The notes under the pieces are model-generated. The model searched no databases, was not told where the DNA came from, and saw nothing but the letters and a program-made list of their open reading frames with translations. The translations under genes and the position numbers were made by a program. Of a stretch of DNA of 64,000 nt, positions 61,101 to 64,000 are shown piece by piece. Numbering within the stretch: position 1 is the stretch's first letter; every line of letters starts with the position of its first letter. The DNA lies in contig CAIIXF020000008.1 in NCBI GenBank assembly GCA_903813345.2, positions 11,993,278 to 12,057,277 of the forward strand. The letters run 5' to 3'. The DNA is from Owenia fusiformis. Lineage: Eukaryota; Annelida; Polychaeta; Sabellida; Oweniidae.

Positions 61101-63721
61101 AGATGTTTAGCTCTGGACTTCATATGAATAGGGAGATGTGTGACATGTGGAGGTTCTTCACCAATTTCAAATTCATCATCTTCCTCCTCATCTTCAATGT
61201 TTTTGGTCGTTGACTGATATTCATCTGAATATTTAGCTGAATTTTCAAAGGACACAGATTGATCAGGAATTTCATCTGAATCAGAACCATCATCTAATAT
61301 TTTGTTTAAATTCATTTTGATGGGTAGTTCGTTTTCATTATTGTAATCATTAATTTCAACATCATTTAAATCAGAATGATTTTCATCAGAACAGTTTTTA
61401 CTTATGTCATCTATTTCATTCATTGGCTTGGAGTTTATTCTTTCCTCCGAAGCTGCATCATTTGGAATTGTTTCTGACTGAAGATCTTGTTTATGATGTA
61501 CATCGCCCACATCACTTATTTCATCAGAACCCTCATCATCAGACTTTTCTACATTTTCAACAGTATTATTATTCAATTGTTTACTATCAATTTTGACACC
61601 AAAGACAAGAGCACTTTCAAAGTGTTTTGACTTCAGTACCCTATTATTCATGTCAAGTGGTGAATCGTTATTCGAGGAATCCATCTCTAAAGATTCATCA
61701 CCCAGAAATGAATCAAATGATTTCAACTGGATTTTTTCCCTGGGTATTTTTGATTTGGATGGTTCTAAGACCATTGAATCCTTACTAGTGTCCAATATAC
61801 TGTCCTGCATTTCATTAACTGAGTTTGTAGAATCATTTTTCATCATTTTGAATATGGCGGATTTCGGCACTTTTTTCGGTGAGACAAAATCAGTGGTTGG
61901 TGCTTCGCTGACGTCATTATCCTCATCACCACTGTCATCTGATTGGTCAGTGGATGCAAATGACGTAGGAGACAGAACTGTGTGACGATACACAAGGTTT
62001 GATTTCTGTCGAATCGCATCTGCCCGTGCCTTCTCCCAGTAAAACACAGGGCTTAAATTCCTCTGAGGTGATTTCCTTAGCGGTGAACTTGGATCCCCTT
62101 CAACCTCATATTCATCAATGGGGACATTTTCTTCACAGTTTTGTTTTAACTCTCCATCCACTCTCTCAACAATGCCGTCATTAGGTGCAACAAGATTCTT
62201 CCTTTCACAGAGGCTTTCAGAGTGCTGTGTTGAGTTACAGGAAACAGGATGTAATGAGAGAGGGGTGAGGAAACCTTCTTTGTCCTTATTACACTGTAGA
62301 TTGGTTAACCATGCAGACCTCCCTCGACTTGTGTCTTGTAGACTGGTGTTAGGATTATTTGCAGATCCCATAGATGTGTTCAAGAATGCTGAATCATTCA
62401 GCTTATCTTTAACAATCTGAAATGAGAATAAGAGAGCATGTATGCATTATTGTACTTATGCTTTATTGTACTTATGCATTATTGTACTTATAACAATTTA
62501 CCGACACAAATCGTAATCAGCCATATGTTTGGAAAAGTACATGTATTAGACCAATCAGGTTCTGCACTACATTGAAAATCACATGCCTCCTTGTTGGGAA
62601 TCTGTTACCACCATATCAAAAGTTTGTAAAGATGTTTTGACAAATCTATCATTAATCAAAATAGGTAAAACAAGTACTTTGCACTCTGATGGTCGTCATT
62701 TACACCCATATTTTCTGACTCCTTCAAGTCAGTCCTACTATATCTACATGTATAGGTATATTCATGTCCAGGTACTTTACCTTAGGGATTGGACTAGCAT
62801 CATAGAGGGAGTTGAAGGCAGATTCTGTGACGCTCTGCTTGGTCTCAGATTGTTTGACTACCTATAATACACAATATGATAAACAGAATGTACTTAAATG
62901 CGTAAAATACAGTGAAAATACAATACAATGAACTGTTATGTATACAATCATGTAATGATTATGATATTTACAAATACAAAAAGGCAAGTGTCAGGATTAC
63001 AAATTATGAATTTGTTACAGATGTTACATTGTACTATGGGCTTTCAACTAGGAACTTATTATAAGAATTAAAAAATTTGAAACCGTCAGCAAATTTGAGC
63101 AAACATACAGATTATAATTATCCCTGCAAACAAAGCAGACTGGTTTGGCTGACATAAACAAACAAGGCAATTAAACATGCAAAATGTCACCAGCTGCCAT
63201 TTGTTACAGTTGCTGAATGCCAAACACCAACCATCAACTGTCAAACACCATCTACCACAAAAAAAAGTTGGAGACTATAATGTCACCACTTACCACTTGT
63301 GGTGGTGACATAAAATAGAACTACTTCAAAAAGCATATAAACTATTCACATATAAAAAAGATTAGAAGTGCGATTTTTCCAGCATTAACGCAAATCAGTG
63401 CTCCACCCTGCATAAAATTTGAAAAATACTTGCTACCCTGTTGAAAATCAGTTTGCATCACTGTCAAAAACATATGATTTAGTAAAATGGGTAAAAATAG
63501 GATCATTTGGAAAGCCTGAGGAGGTCACTACTCACTATAGAGGGTTTGCTTATAAGGGTTTTGATATAATCGAAAAAGACATTTTGTGATATGTTAGAGC
63601 CAAGCAAAATATATCTACATGCACTTACCCTAGGCTTTGGACTGGCTTCATAAAGTGCATCAAACGTCAGTTGCATATCCGTCACCTTGCCCCCAATCAC
63701 TAGTGGTCTTGGAGTATTCAT
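22101..63721 (-). CDS. MIS18BP1: MIS18BP1/KNL2 orthologue, complete, 15 coding exons
   Basis: Exons in order: 63721-63629, 62861-62781, 62416-60556, 60071-59950, 30434-30352, 30082-29955, 29563-29497, 28791-28724, 27374-27190, 26671-25491, 25150-25002, 24756-24596, 23514-23342, 23057-22967, 22229-22101. All are GT/AG, phases agree and the sum is 1523 codons (human 1132). SANTA domain at about 720-812 (SSGNIRSRVNSQTVKNASGS, GFPSI...PVNW); CENP-C-like motif at about 846-865 (RSGRMVKPQLAWWTGQRV); acidic and basic low-complexity stretches; SANT/Myb at about 1280-1325 (WNEEETERLY, FWHEVAKKVGSSKSAEHCQ); conserved C-terminal GKAGTMKRKRQLREL and NKLKNARKGRAIHRYG. The family recruits the CENP-A loading machinery to centromeres. 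The link over the 29.5-kb intron rests on matching phase (0/0) and on the SANTA domain lacking any other 5' part; further small exons there cannot be excluded. An in-frame TGA lies upstream of the start. Confidence 0.88.
24040..24270 (+). repeat. Interspersed repeat (SINE-like) in a MIS18BP1 intron
   Basis: The stretch CATGGACGGACGGC...CTATATCCCCCTCGACATTCGTTTGGTGGGAT resembles the segment near 52050-52135 (CTGACGGACAGAGGGC...CTATATCCCAACCAAACTTCATTTGTTGGGAT). Two copies in one window point to an interspersed repeat. Non-coding. Confidence 0.5.
27433..27596. mobile_element. Short TA-flanked MITE
   Basis: TA-CAGTAGAACC at the left end and GGCTTCACTG-TA at the right end are imperfect inverted repeats, with GCAAACACTTTTCAGA and similar stretches inside. 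A related sequence (ACAGTAAAACCTGTGTAAGTGGAA) occurs at 14413 in SLC30A6. No ORF. Confidence 0.5.
27900..28370. repeat. Hairpin repeats related to the 19.2-20.9 kb nest
   Basis: TTATGCACTGGGAGGTTTTG pairs with CAAACCGACCGTGCATAA, and CGAGGGATATACAATATA pairs with TATTGTATATCCCAAGGG. Further on AGCGGGATGGATATATTATA and ATCTGCCCGC repeat the GCGGGCAGATAT theme of the 19-21 kb region. Lies in the MIS18BP1 intron between exons at 28724 and 27374. Confidence 0.7.
28385..28680. repeat. Inverted-repeat element built on AATACAG
   Basis: CAATACAGGATATATTCT pairs with AGGATATATCCTGTATT, and CTGTATTGCTACTGAGAT pairs with ATCTCAGTAGCAATACAG. Non-coding, probably a fold-back element. Confidence 0.6.
30137..30238 (-). 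repeat. 31-bp minisatellite, about three units
   Basis: Units of the form AACTCAACCCAAAGTCAACT plus CAACCCAGTAA are repeated with few changes, in the MIS18BP1 intron between the first two SANTA exons. Confidence 0.85.
31579..32157. mobile_element. TA-flanked MITE
   Basis: CAGGGTCACACAAAAAATGC at the left and GCATTTTTTGTGTCACTCTG at the right, each next to TA, are inverted repeats; CACCCAC...TTTTGGAATAACTTTCTC pairs with GAGAAAGTTATTCCAAAATA. The arms extend toward the middle (CAACTTGAAAATTTAGAGAT against ATCTCTAAATCTCAAAGTTG). 579 bp, non-coding. Confidence 0.85.
32335..32400 (+). repeat. Interspersed repeat copy (GTCACCACCTG family), partial
   Basis: ACAAGGCATTAACATGCAAA followed by ATGTCACCACCTGAGATTTG; related to the copies at 6945, 17650 and 63165. 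Confidence 0.5.
32977..35049 (-). CDS. GT49 (LARGE/B4GAT1-like) glycosyltransferase, paralogue 1
   Basis: Intronless 690-codon ORF. A signal-anchor follows the N-terminus (about residues 16-36, ALRWIVIFCGACTLHMFLQ), as in Golgi type II enzymes. The stem (40-190) is longer than in the other three copies and has degenerate KQN repeats. About 195-350 is a beta-rich region (SLSRGWWFIKEEYW, LLKFTDGSNHTIQLQFSPQE) unknown to me. About 375-680 is the GT49 domain: ITLVTQVSADRLYML, the DxD motif DAD at 479-481 (LLLTDADFLPS), and YDERFVGYGMNKVSYLMELK with LPNCWVSHIPH, which follow human LARGE (FDERFIGYGWNKVSHIMEL). The family transfers glucuronic acid or GlcNAc onto glycans; the acceptor here is unknown. 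The start may instead be the Met at residue 9 or 12. It lies inside the MIS18BP1 intron, apart from the other copies. Confidence 0.88.
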   Translation of the reverse strand: MVHIINIAMICMSRSTALRWIVIFCGACTLHMFLQVQDIPIETDFDILEMSVSQLSVDTMEIPPTYDSDNKTKEYPPRNVNKESLEQNETDSLPYVKQNEHLNNYMYIYIPSGNLPSNEASVKRGEISQLQYMKQNRYLYNRLNSSQQREYHHLLSLKQNEYNRNNGKNARYYRFINTLSSNKIVDNSEVSLSRGWWFIKEEYWTKYTDCSNLRCYMAFAVQCLSKVRALYQYIPIRQTAPIKGLYFSVNSFNKILMKQDNPFGHQYTAMALLKFTDGSNHTIQLQFSPQEGHQQQSDVYMLPKDTAPLLSISLSLACAGFKGPVAFMDIIISPIVEEATMQNDPKLNDFIATCPEQAPLPNIEKFRFRRLTLNHHIISIANDITLVTQVSADRLYMLNDVLPYWDGPVSIAIYIPASESLSDKQIYDDNYLIRKLKTLTQRCEITILYGAYYMEKYPINTLRNHAMRRVQTEYLLLTDADFLPSINFQRHAKLEIIRLKNILNQADTDNTYTTNLDKTAFVAPAFEYLKNPFKSNNLAKSKVELRKLYNTQSGIRIFNGERSDNHKATNYEKWFKTSHSYEVTDYQIKYEPYVVLRKHNQLPLYDERFVGYGMNKVSYLMELKAAGYTFVVLPNCWVSHIPHEKTDTGLAFSYDVFARLRNRVLRYEFMGDYTRKYEIGGCSESKQRDI
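35262..35540. mobile_element. TTAA-flanked palindromic MITE
   Basis: TTAA-GGTAACGGTAAAGTTAATC ... GATTAACTTTAATTTCACC-TTAA; the arms continue (AAAGTACAAAAACATGGCAG against CTGCCATCTTTTTGTACTTT). 279 bp; nearly the whole element is self-complementary. Confidence 0.8.
35545..36071. other. Gap between MITEs, with a spaced inverted repeat
   Basis: AAAACTATAGCGAGACCT... has GCCCATTTCACTGCTTTATT near 35617 that pairs with AATAAAACAGTGAAATGGGC near 35974-35993, about 380 bp apart, so another fold-back element may lie here. No gene. Confidence 0.5.
36076..36831. mobile_element. TTAA-flanked palindromic MITE, 756 bp
   Basis: GGTCTCATGGAAGTTAACAG ... CTGTTAACTTCCATGAGACC between TTAA at 36072-36075 and 36832-36835. 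Both arms run to the centre near 36450 with few mismatches (CTCAGGAAAGGTCA against TGACCTTTCCTGAG). Confidence 0.88.
37846..38259. mobile_element. TTAA-flanked palindromic MITE, 414 bp
   Basis: GGACAGGGTGCATGTTGGGA ... CCCATCATGCACCCTGACC between TTAA at 37842-37845 and 38260-38263. Arms continue to the centre (GAAAATTCAGTGAAAAAAA against its complement near 38060). Confidence 0.88.
38519..39181. mobile_element. TTAA-flanked MITE, 663 bp
   Basis: AGTTGTACTCAAACCA at the left and TGGTTTTAGTACAACT at the right (one insertion/mismatch) are inverted and each is bordered by TTAA (38515-38518, 39182-39185). Non-coding interior. Confidence 0.75.
39289..39621 (-). mobile_element. Terminal fragment of a Tc1/mariner-type transposon
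   Basis: Next to a TA, CAGGGTGGTCCAAAAAATGG is a typical terminal sequence. From 39621 down to 39547 the minus strand encodes YDQFKSKLRAKIDQNGGCIE and HLFM, then a stop. This is the usual C-terminal end of transposases of the Tc1/mariner (IS630) group (R-x-x-I-x-x-N-G-G-x-x-E-H-L). The rest of the transposase is missing; the LINE begins at this point. Confidence 0.65.
39622..41267 (+). mobile_element. 5'-truncated LINE with intact reverse transcriptase part
   Basis: The open frame (about 39624-41057, roughly 475 codons) starts inside a reverse transcriptase: NLSIHTGVFPTKLKTA, NYRPISLL, FLDLSKAFDTV, GVPQGSVLGP, then the catalytic FADDTN, and a C-terminal region with LLLLQKRAVRIIT and SPPLFKQLNFL. 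Order and motifs are those of non-LTR elements of the Jockey/CR1/L2 group. The endonuclease and ORF1 are absent (5' truncation) but there is no stop or frameshift in what remains, so the insertion is fairly young. A 3' UTR with AATAAATATTTTTAATAAAT follows; the exact 3' end near 41267 is inferred. It sits in the MIS18BP1 intron in antisense. Confidence 0.85.
41268..41490. repeat. Direct repeat of about 133 bp
   Basis: ATATGAACAAAATCGCTC near 41268 recurs as ATATGAACAAAATGGCTC near 41400, each followed by TTT-GAGTAA/TTACAG and a GGCCGCC-ATTTTT stretch. Two degenerate tandem units between LINE and hAT element. Confidence 0.5.
41491..42346. mobile_element. Non-autonomous hAT element, 856 bp, with 8-bp target duplication
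   Basis: TAGAGGTGTCAA at the left and TTGACACCACTA at the right are inverted termini of hAT type; next to them are TATTAACCGGTTAACCG and GGTTAACTGGTTAATACT. The 8 bases GTACACAG occur directly outside both ends (41483-41490 and 42347-42354). No transposase ORF. Inside is a 134-bp tandem duplication (CAGTTTCACGTAAGCTACTC at 41631 and CAGTTTCATGTGAGCTACTC at 41765). Its right end is about 85 bases from the stop codon of GT49 paralogue 2. Confidence 0.92.
42431..44299 (-). CDS. GT49-like protein, paralogue 2, DxD motif lost
   Basis: Intronless 622-codon ORF from MVFIRRITVLQCFVIF (signal-anchor at about 9-28). The stem has repeats of 11 residues, YVKQNEADHLQ/YVKQNEADNLQ, at about 75-110. Beta-rich region about 130-285, GT49 domain about 312-610. 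Where the other copies have DAD, this one has DSN (residues 417-419, LLLSDSNLLPS), so the metal/nucleotide-sugar site is broken although the reading frame is intact. The rest of the domain, including YDERFVGYGMNKVSYLMELK, is kept. It may be a non-catalytic paralogue or a gene at the start of decay. The hAT element lies just behind its 3' end and has replaced or displaced the downstream sequence shared by copies 3 and 4. Confidence 0.87.
   Translation of the reverse strand: MVFIRRITVLQCFVIFCGACTLHMFLHMLDMSILTDSDILGRPVFQKSAFSLEIPQTHAPHTNNTTESTTRNVKQNEADHLQYVKQNEADNLQYVKQNEYNQTYVKYNKYYRLIETLSSAEIVDYSEVSLSRGWWSVKEEYWMKYTDCSNGSCKIAFAVQCSSKLRALYQYIPIRKLAPIRGVYFSVCSINKILIKRDDLFGYHYGAMALLKFTDGSNHTIQLQFSPQEGHQQQSNVYMLPIDTAPLSSISLSLACAGFKGHVSFMDITISPIVDDVTMQNDPKLNDFTTKCPEQAPVPNIVTYRFRRLTLNHHIISLANDITLVTQVSADRLYMLKDVLPYWDGPVSIAIYIPASESPSDKPIYDDEYIIHKLKNLAQRCEMTILYGTFYMEKYPINTLRNHAIRRVQSEYLLLSDSNLLPSFNFQRHAKTEINLLKFVVDLDDHTYTDMDRIAFVAPAFEYLKTPFKSKNLAKSKVELKKLYKTKSDIRIYNGAGSDKHKATDYEFWFETSHSYEVTDYQIKYEPYVVLRKHSQLPLYDERFVGYGMNKVSYLMELKAAGYTFIVLPNCWVSHIPHKRTNHNQEFSYDAVARLRNRVLRYEFMADYTRKYEIGGCSEPEA
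44300..45824. repeat. Duplicated spacer between GT49 paralogues (copy 1)
   Basis: Nearly identical over its length to 47703-49206, with small indels (for example CTCGAGACTGAACAATACAT at 44965 and 48342; TGAGATACCATGGTTACCTG at 45786 and 49168). It is both the 5' flank of copy 2 and the 3' flank of copy 3, defining a 3.38-kb tandem duplication unit. Confidence 0.92.
45825..47702 (-). CDS. GT49 (LARGE/B4GAT1-like) glycosyltransferase, paralogue 3
   Basis: Intronless 625-codon ORF (start MVCIRRITVLQCFVIF). Same layout as copy 2: signal-anchor at about 9-28, VKQNE stem repeats, beta-rich region, GT49 domain with DAD at 415-417 (LLLLDADFLPS). The N-terminal half is almost the same as copy 2 (RKLSPIRGVYFSVCSINK), while the catalytic half follows copy 4 (PASPAGKPIY, KSEINRLKFVLDL), so it is a mosaic. 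One change close to the domain start is seen only here (SADRWYML; the others have RLYML). Expected to be an active Golgi enzyme; acceptor unknown. Confidence 0.88.
   Translation of the reverse strand: MVCIRRITVLQCFVIFCGAYTLHMFLHMLDMSFLTDADILGRPVFQKTAYSLEIPQTHASLTNTTKESTIRNVKQNEADHLQYVKQNEADNLQYVKQNEYNQTYVKYNKYYRLIETLSSAEIVDYSEVSLSRGWWSVKEEYWTKYTDCFNGSCKIAFAVQCLSKLRALYQYIPIRKLSPIRGVYFSVCSINKILIKRDDLFGYHYGAMALLKFTDGSNHTIQLQFSPQEGHQQQSNVYMLPIDTAPLSSISLSLACAGFKGHVLFMDITISPIVDDVTMQNDPKLNDFIAKCPEQAPVPNIVTFRFRRLTLNHHIISLANDITLVTQVSADRWYMLNDVLPYWDGPVSIAVYIPASPAGKPIYNDEYIIHKLKNLTQRCEITILYGAFYNEKYPINTLRNHAIRHVQSEYLLLLDADFLPSLNFQKHAKSEINRLKFVLDLHDNSYTTDMDRAALVAPAFEYLKNPFKSNNLAKSKVELSQLYKKQSEIRIFNGVWSENHKATDYEKWFETSYSYEVTDYQIKYEPYVVLRKHSQLPLYDERFVGYGMNKVSYLMELKAAGYTFIVLPNCWVSHIPHEKTNNNQEFSYDAVARLKNRVLRYEFMADYTRRYEIGGCSEPDHGEDL
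47703..49206. repeat. Duplicated spacer between GT49 paralogues (copy 2)
   Basis: Counterpart of 44300-45824; 5' flank of copy 3 and 3' flank of copy 4. The very high identity of non-coding sequence shows the duplication, or a later conversion, is recent. Confidence 0.92.
49207..51099 (-). CDS. GT49 (LARGE/B4GAT1-like) glycosyltransferase, paralogue 4
   Basis: Intronless ORF of 630 codons. The paralogues begin at MVFIRR or MVCIRR, so the Met at residue 6 (51084) is the likelier start. Signal-anchor at about 14-32; VKQNEADHLQ/YVKQNEVDHLQ repeats at about 75-115; beta-rich region at about 137-292 whose sequence (RGVYFSVNSFNKILMKQDNP) is closer to copy 1 than to 2 or 3; GT49 domain at about 318-620 with DAD at 420-422 and YDERFVGYGMNKVSYLMELK. 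It is the most upstream gene of the array and lacks the shared spacer on its 5' side, where a (GAT)n tract begins at 51303. Confidence 0.88.
   Translation of the reverse strand: MTKRTMVFIRKITVLRCFVIFCGACTLYMFLHVLDMPVLTDFDIRGMPVSRKTSNAMEIPQTRASYTKKSKDSTARNVKQNEADHLQYVKQNEVDHLQYVKQNEYNQTYVKYNKYYRLIETLSSVEIVDNSEVSLSRGWWFIKEEYWTKYTDCANGSCKIAFAVQCLSKLRALYQYLPILQTAPIRGVYFSVNSFNKILMKQDNPFGHQYTAMALLKFTDGSNHTIQLQFSPQEGHQQQNDVYMLPKDKAPLSSISLSLACAGYKGPVSFMDVNLSPIVDDVTMQSDPKVNDFIAKCPEQAPVPNIATFRFRQLTLNHHIISLANDITLVTQVSADRLYMLNDVLPYWDGPVSIAIYIPASPAGKPIYDDEYIIHKLKNLTQRCEITILYGAFCNEKYPINTLRNHAIRHVQSEYLLLSDADFLPSLNFQRHAKSEINRLKFVLDLNDNSYTTDMDRTALVAPAFEYLKNPFKSNNLAKSKVELSQLYKNQSQIRIFNGVWSENHKATDYEKWFETSYSYEVTDYQIKYEPYVVLRKHSQLPLYDERFVGYGMNKVSYLMELKAAGYTFIVLPNCWVSHIPHEKTNNNQEFSYDAVARLKNRVLRYEFMADYTRKYEIGGCSEPEHGDDS
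51303..51332. repeat. (GAT)n microsatellite
   Basis: About ten GAT units, about 200 bp upstream of GT49 paralogue 4. Confidence 0.95.
51340..52860. other. Intronic, no gene seen
   Basis: AT-rich. Around 51880-52135 there is a copy of the repeat also seen at 24040-24270 (GACGGACAGAGGGCTTCACT, then TATATCCC). Otherwise nothing supportable. Confidence 0.45.
52862..53050. repeat. Fold-back element, about 190 bp
   Basis: AAGCTTGTATTCGCGAATGC pairs with GCATTTGCAAATGTAAGCTT; inside, CCGATTAACTTACTATTTTA pairs with TAAAATAGTAGGTTAATCCGG. Non-coding. Confidence 0.75.
53380..54480. other. Unassigned stretch, less AT-rich than its surroundings
   Basis: Carries more CpG than the rest of the intron (GCGCTAGTCACGTGACC, TTACGCGTAGC, GGCGAGAGG, GACGCGGAAAAC, CCGCGTCATATGTCACGTG). 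No long open frame remains. The texture (CpG-bearing, repeatedly stopped frames) suits a decayed mobile element or retrocopy, or a regulatory island; I cannot identify it. Confidence 0.35.
54699..55440. repeat. Direct duplication of about 290 bp, offset about 450 bp
   Basis: TATTTTATTTAAGATTTAAA followed by AAAATACACTTC and ATATTGATTC occurs from about 54738 and again from about 55191. Similarity runs from TTAAATTGTAAT (54699, 55149) to ACCGTAAATG / ACAGTAAATG (54975, 55438). Confidence 0.75.
55441..57500. other. Intronic, no gene seen
   Basis: AT-rich, only short open frames. Contains a run of 17 C at 56549-56565. Confidence 0.45.
56549..56565 (+). repeat. Poly-C tract (17 C)
   Basis: Uninterrupted run of C read directly from the sequence; length may vary or be affected by sequencing. 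Confidence 0.9.
57505..57640. repeat. Diverged copy of part of the GT49 spacer
   Basis: GCAATTTCAGCAACCATGTA, TATCAAGG, AACTAAGGTCAAATACAAGG, ACTGCATATAAAGACCCTTG and GTGCACAAATTGAAGA match, in order and orientation, the spacer at about 44735-44875 (GCAAATTCAGCCGCCATGCA ... GTGTACAAATTGAAGAAA). No GT49 coding sequence adjoins it. Confidence 0.6.
57700..58996. other. Intronic, no gene seen
   Basis: AT-rich intron sequence between the spacer-like repeat and the large palindrome; no supported exon, RNA gene or transposon end. Confidence 0.45.
59002..59849. mobile_element. 848-bp nearly perfect palindrome with 5-bp target duplication
   Basis: Two arms of about 417 bp (59002-59418 and 59433-59849) around a loop of about 14 bases. 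Ends CACCCTATGCAGACAGAGCC and GGCTCTGTCTGCATAGGGTG; TAAAG stands directly outside both ends (58997-59001, 59850-59854). Arms differ at only a few bases and indels. The two mirrored 63-codon frames inside are a consequence of the palindrome, not genes. Best read as a fold-back or MITE insertion. Confidence 0.88.
60377..60482 (+). rRNA. Fragment of 28S rRNA gene (pseudogene) in a MIS18BP1 intron
   Basis: AAAGAAACTAACAAGGATTC and CCTCAGTAACGGCGAGTGAA, then GGGAAGAGCCCAGCACCGAA, are the conserved segment near the 5' end of the large-subunit rRNA (usual form ACTAACCAGGATTCCCTCAG...GCCGAATC). The GC-rich piece ends near TGTTTAGGACAA and stands out from AT-rich surroundings. About 106 bp only, so not a functional gene. 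It lies in the intron directly downstream of MIS18BP1 exon 3 (donor at 60555), antisense to that gene. Confidence 0.9.
63165..63310 (+). repeat. Interspersed repeat copy (GTCACCACCTGCCATTTG family)
   Basis: ACAAGGCAATTAAACATGCA, AAATGTCACCAGCTGCCATT, then a self-complementary end (TGTCACCACTTACCACTTGT against GTGGTGGTGACA). Longest copy of the family in the window; in the first MIS18BP1 intron. Confidence 0.6.
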
Positions 63722-64000
63722 GACATCAGTATACCCTTTGTGTTCATCTCATTATCTGAAAGGTAAAGTATTTGATATTATGTTAGAAGTCAAAGGGTGG
63801 GTTGAATCAAGGTCTAAAAATATACCCATGATTGAAATGACCAGGCCTCACTACACACTTAACTTTTTTATCAAGTAGTTGTTTCCAGATAGCTATTTGA
63901 GAGAAGCAGGATGTGATGATTTTGATGAGAGTGATCTTTATTTTTATGACTTATCAGTGCCATGATAAGATATTACACTGTATTGCTATGTATTATTTTA

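Noticed and set aside
1-64000. CRISPR arrays, operons, tRNA genes or a viral insertion
   Set aside because: None was seen: repeats are transposon-type or micro/minisatellite, no cloverleaf with promoter boxes was recognised, and the only polymerase frame is a LINE reverse transcriptase.

Overview
The window is nuclear DNA of an animal. Genes are intron-rich with consensus GT/AG splice sites, the background is AT-rich, and miniature transposons and a LINE are plentiful. Orthologues of conserved bilaterian genes (SLC30A6, MIS18BP1/KNL2, CEBPZOS, C19orf25), together with a lineage-specific tandem family of LARGE-like glycosyltransferases, suggest an invertebrate bilaterian, perhaps a lophotrochozoan such as a mollusc, brachiopod or annelid. 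The species cannot be fixed from the sequence. All exon models were built by eye from splice signals, reading phase and similarity to remembered protein families; no search was run.

Layout. 0.5-1.8 kb, minus strand: a C19orf25-like (UPF0449) ORF followed after about 74 bases by the first coding exon of a CEBPZOS-like mitochondrial microprotein, which runs off the left edge of the window. This looks dicistronic. 4.6-16.4 kb, plus strand: a complete 12-exon SLC30A6 (ZnT6) gene, 562 codons, with all intron phases consistent. Its fifth intron (5.3 kb) holds the 3' end of a dead LINE and, on the opposite strand, an intronless 777-codon gene for a SAM-like, repeat-bearing, multi-pass membrane protein. 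One SLC30A6 exon carries an 89-bp tandem duplication of its acceptor region. 16.4-22.1 kb: intergenic, with a TTAA-flanked MITE, a TA-flanked MITE and a dense nest of inverted and direct repeats that encodes two copies of an unknown 77-codon ORF.

22.1-63.7 kb, minus strand: one very large gene, a MIS18BP1/KNL2 orthologue (15 coding exons, 1523 codons) with SANTA domain, CENP-C-like motif, SANT/Myb domain and conserved C-terminal region. Ten exons lie at 22.1-30.4 kb and four at 59.9-63.7 kb... counted exactly, eleven coding exons are on the left and four on the right. Between them is an intron of about 29.5 kb that contains, on the same strand, four intronless paralogues of a GT49 (LARGE/B4GAT1-type) glycosyltransferase at 33-35, 42.4-44.3, 45.8-47.7 and 49.2-51.1 kb. 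The last three are spaced by near-identical 3.4-kb duplication units; one paralogue has lost the catalytic DxD motif. The same intron carries a cluster of palindromic TTAA MITEs, a LINE with an intact reverse transcriptase ORF next to the end of a Tc1/mariner element, a hAT element with an 8-bp target duplication, an 848-bp nearly perfect palindrome, and (in the neighbouring intron) a 28S rRNA fragment.

How the genes relate. MIS18BP1 acts in CENP-A deposition at centromeres; SLC30A6 is the partner subunit of ZnT5 for Golgi zinc import; the GT49 proteins look like Golgi type II enzymes that extend glycans. There is no sign of a common pathway. The interest lies in the nesting: both large genes host unrelated intronless genes in their introns.
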